In this document: piece by piece, positions 13,487 to 14,577 of the stretch
How positions within the stretch are numbered: position 1 is the first letter of the stretch
Layout of the letters: each line of letters starts with the position of its first letter
Assembly (NCBI GenBank): GCA_964547525.1
Contig: CAZJOD010000102.1
Coordinates: forward strand, 1 to 14,577
Direction: 5' to 3'
Length of the DNA stretch: 14,577 nt
From: CAZJOD01 sp964547525
Lineage (GTDB): Bacteria; Bacillota; Clostridia; JAAYHZ01
The notes under the pieces: generated by a model
Database searches by the model: none
What the model was told of the DNA's origin: nothing
The model's input: only the letters and a program-made list of their open reading frames with translations
Made by a program: the position numbers and the translations under genes

Positions 13487-14307
13487 ATGAAAAGATTAAT
13501 GATTATTTCTATATGTATAATCTGCCTATCACTTAATAGTTCTTGCTTTTGGTTACAAAAGTTAGATACACAGGAACATGACATATTATCAACCGGTGAT
13601 AATATAAAAAATATTGAATTTTTAGATAATCGTCCTTTAAAGATACTTATACCGAAGTATATACAACACGCAGCTACTATAGACTTCGGAAGAGAAATTT
13701 TTTCAGCCGGTACAATGGAAGCGGTTTATACCGAAACAAGTCGAATAATACTATTATTATGGATGTGGACAGTATTCAGTTGATTCTTATGCCTTATACA
13801 TATGCCCAACCGGAGAAAGCACTAATATTTATGCAATGGTTAATGACAGATGATGAGGTAAGTGAGATTTTAACATTCGGAACTTCCAATGGAAAATTAG
13901 CCGGGTATAGATATACATATGACGGCAATGTGATTTTTGAAGAAAATAATACATTGTATGCTTTCTCAAACTTAATTGCCAATTTTTCCGATAAAATATA
14001 TCCATATAATAATAAAACATTTGATAAGACTTATGAATACAGAGAAATGACGTATAGAGCTATATATCCTCCTCTGATCAAGAATATTCAAACACAACAT
14101 TCCAACATTTCGAAATACTTGTCTTTTGCTAGAACAGTAAATAACGATTTTAATAATCCGTACTATAATAAAGTTTTCAAAAGGTTGTGTGTGGATCCGA
14201 TTATTGAAATAACTTCTGAATTTGTTAAAGATGAATTAAGCAAAATGCGAGATAAGGAAATTTTGTTAGCAAAATATAGTGAATTCATATTTTCAATGTT
14301 GGATTAG
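13487..14307 (+). pseudogene. Solute-binding lipoprotein with internal deletion and frameshift
   Basis: A 5' frame from ATG 13487 (GAGGTAATAG upstream) gives a lipoprotein signal peptide with Cys at 20 in LNSSC, then NRPLKILIPKY, the usual start of a mature binding protein. It stops at 13783. A second frame, open from about 13690 and ending at 14307, gives FSRYNGSGLYRNK, IIMDVDSIQLILMPYTY and EKALIFMQWLMTDDEVSEIL, the late part of the same family. The two join only with a frameshift between about 13640 and 13720. Together they cover roughly 270 residues against 513 in the intact relative at 285-1826, so the middle of the protein, with most of the ligand-binding lobes, is gone. The second frame has an internal ATG (13759) but no convincing ribosome site. 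Confidence 0.7.
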
Positions 14308-14577
14308 TTTGTTGTGAGCTGTTCAGTGAAAACGAATTAGAAAATCTGTTCGCAAATAAAAGACCATCGGTATTTAGGATTCTTAATGTATCTCTAAGTG
14401 TATCAATTCCGGGCATCCAACTTATTTCAATTATTTAAGGTTAGGCGAATAAAAATCAAGTACTCATACAAATTGAACTTGTAAGATTATTGTTTAAAGG
14501 TAAGTATTAATTGAAAAACGATAGCAAATTGATATTTGATACCGGATAAATATCAGACAATTGAATATAGCGGAGGA
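14308..14577. other. Gene-free end of the window, leader of a following gene
   Basis: No gene with a start was found. One frame (about 14310-14440) is open and reads ELFSENELENLFANKRPS but has no start and no family resemblance. The last bases, GCGGAGGA, look like a ribosome binding site, so a plus-strand gene probably begins just past the window. Confidence 0.4.

Overview
The window looks like an accessory stretch of a low-G+C Firmicute, most likely a Clostridia-type genome. The DNA is AT-rich by eye, nearly every intact gene has a strong GGAGG-type ribosome binding site, GTG and TTG starts occur, and the protein families present (lipoprotein solute-binding proteins, GNATs, Nif3-like, HD, PHP, VOC, HEPN/MNT, clostridial-type group II intron) fit that group. 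The species cannot be told from the sequence. No rRNA, tRNA or CRISPR array was seen.

Layout. (1) 285-1826: intact solute-binding lipoprotein, followed by a gene-free stretch with short repeats. (2) 2212-2851: a terminator-like repeat directly followed by the 5' part of a group II intron cut off near the start of its ORF. (3) 2851-3868, minus strand: remains of a transposon, namely the C-terminal piece of an AAA+ ATPase, two small overlapping accessory genes, a terminator, and possibly the first codons of a Y1-type transposase. (4) 4266-4983: a two-gene MNT nucleotidyltransferase/HEPN module with its own terminator. (5) 4984-6044: a second copy of the terminator repeat, the C-terminal half of a GNAT, and a frameshifted unknown gene. 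(6) 6063-10829: single genes all on the plus strand (Nif3-like, HD, GNAT, an unknown 260-aa protein, a methyltransferase), separated by four copies of a roughly 170-bp repeat that carries a conserved promoter-like segment. (7) 10866-11913: a C-terminal sugar isomerase piece and a PHP phosphoesterase. (8) 12095-14307: an AAC(6')-like GNAT, a VOC protein, the N-terminal stub of a GNAT, and a deleted and frameshifted lipoprotein gene of the same kind as the first gene.

The genes do not form one pathway. Apart from the HEPN/MNT pair and the small transposon genes they read as independent acquisitions, several broken, each with its own leader. The best candidate for something undescribed is the dispersed 170-bp repeat family. 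It keeps an extended -10 box, a fixed 18-bp spacer and G-rich tracts. In one copy it places a promoter about 30 bp upstream of a methyltransferase start codon. It could be a mobile promoter element or a boundary sequence in a cassette-like array.
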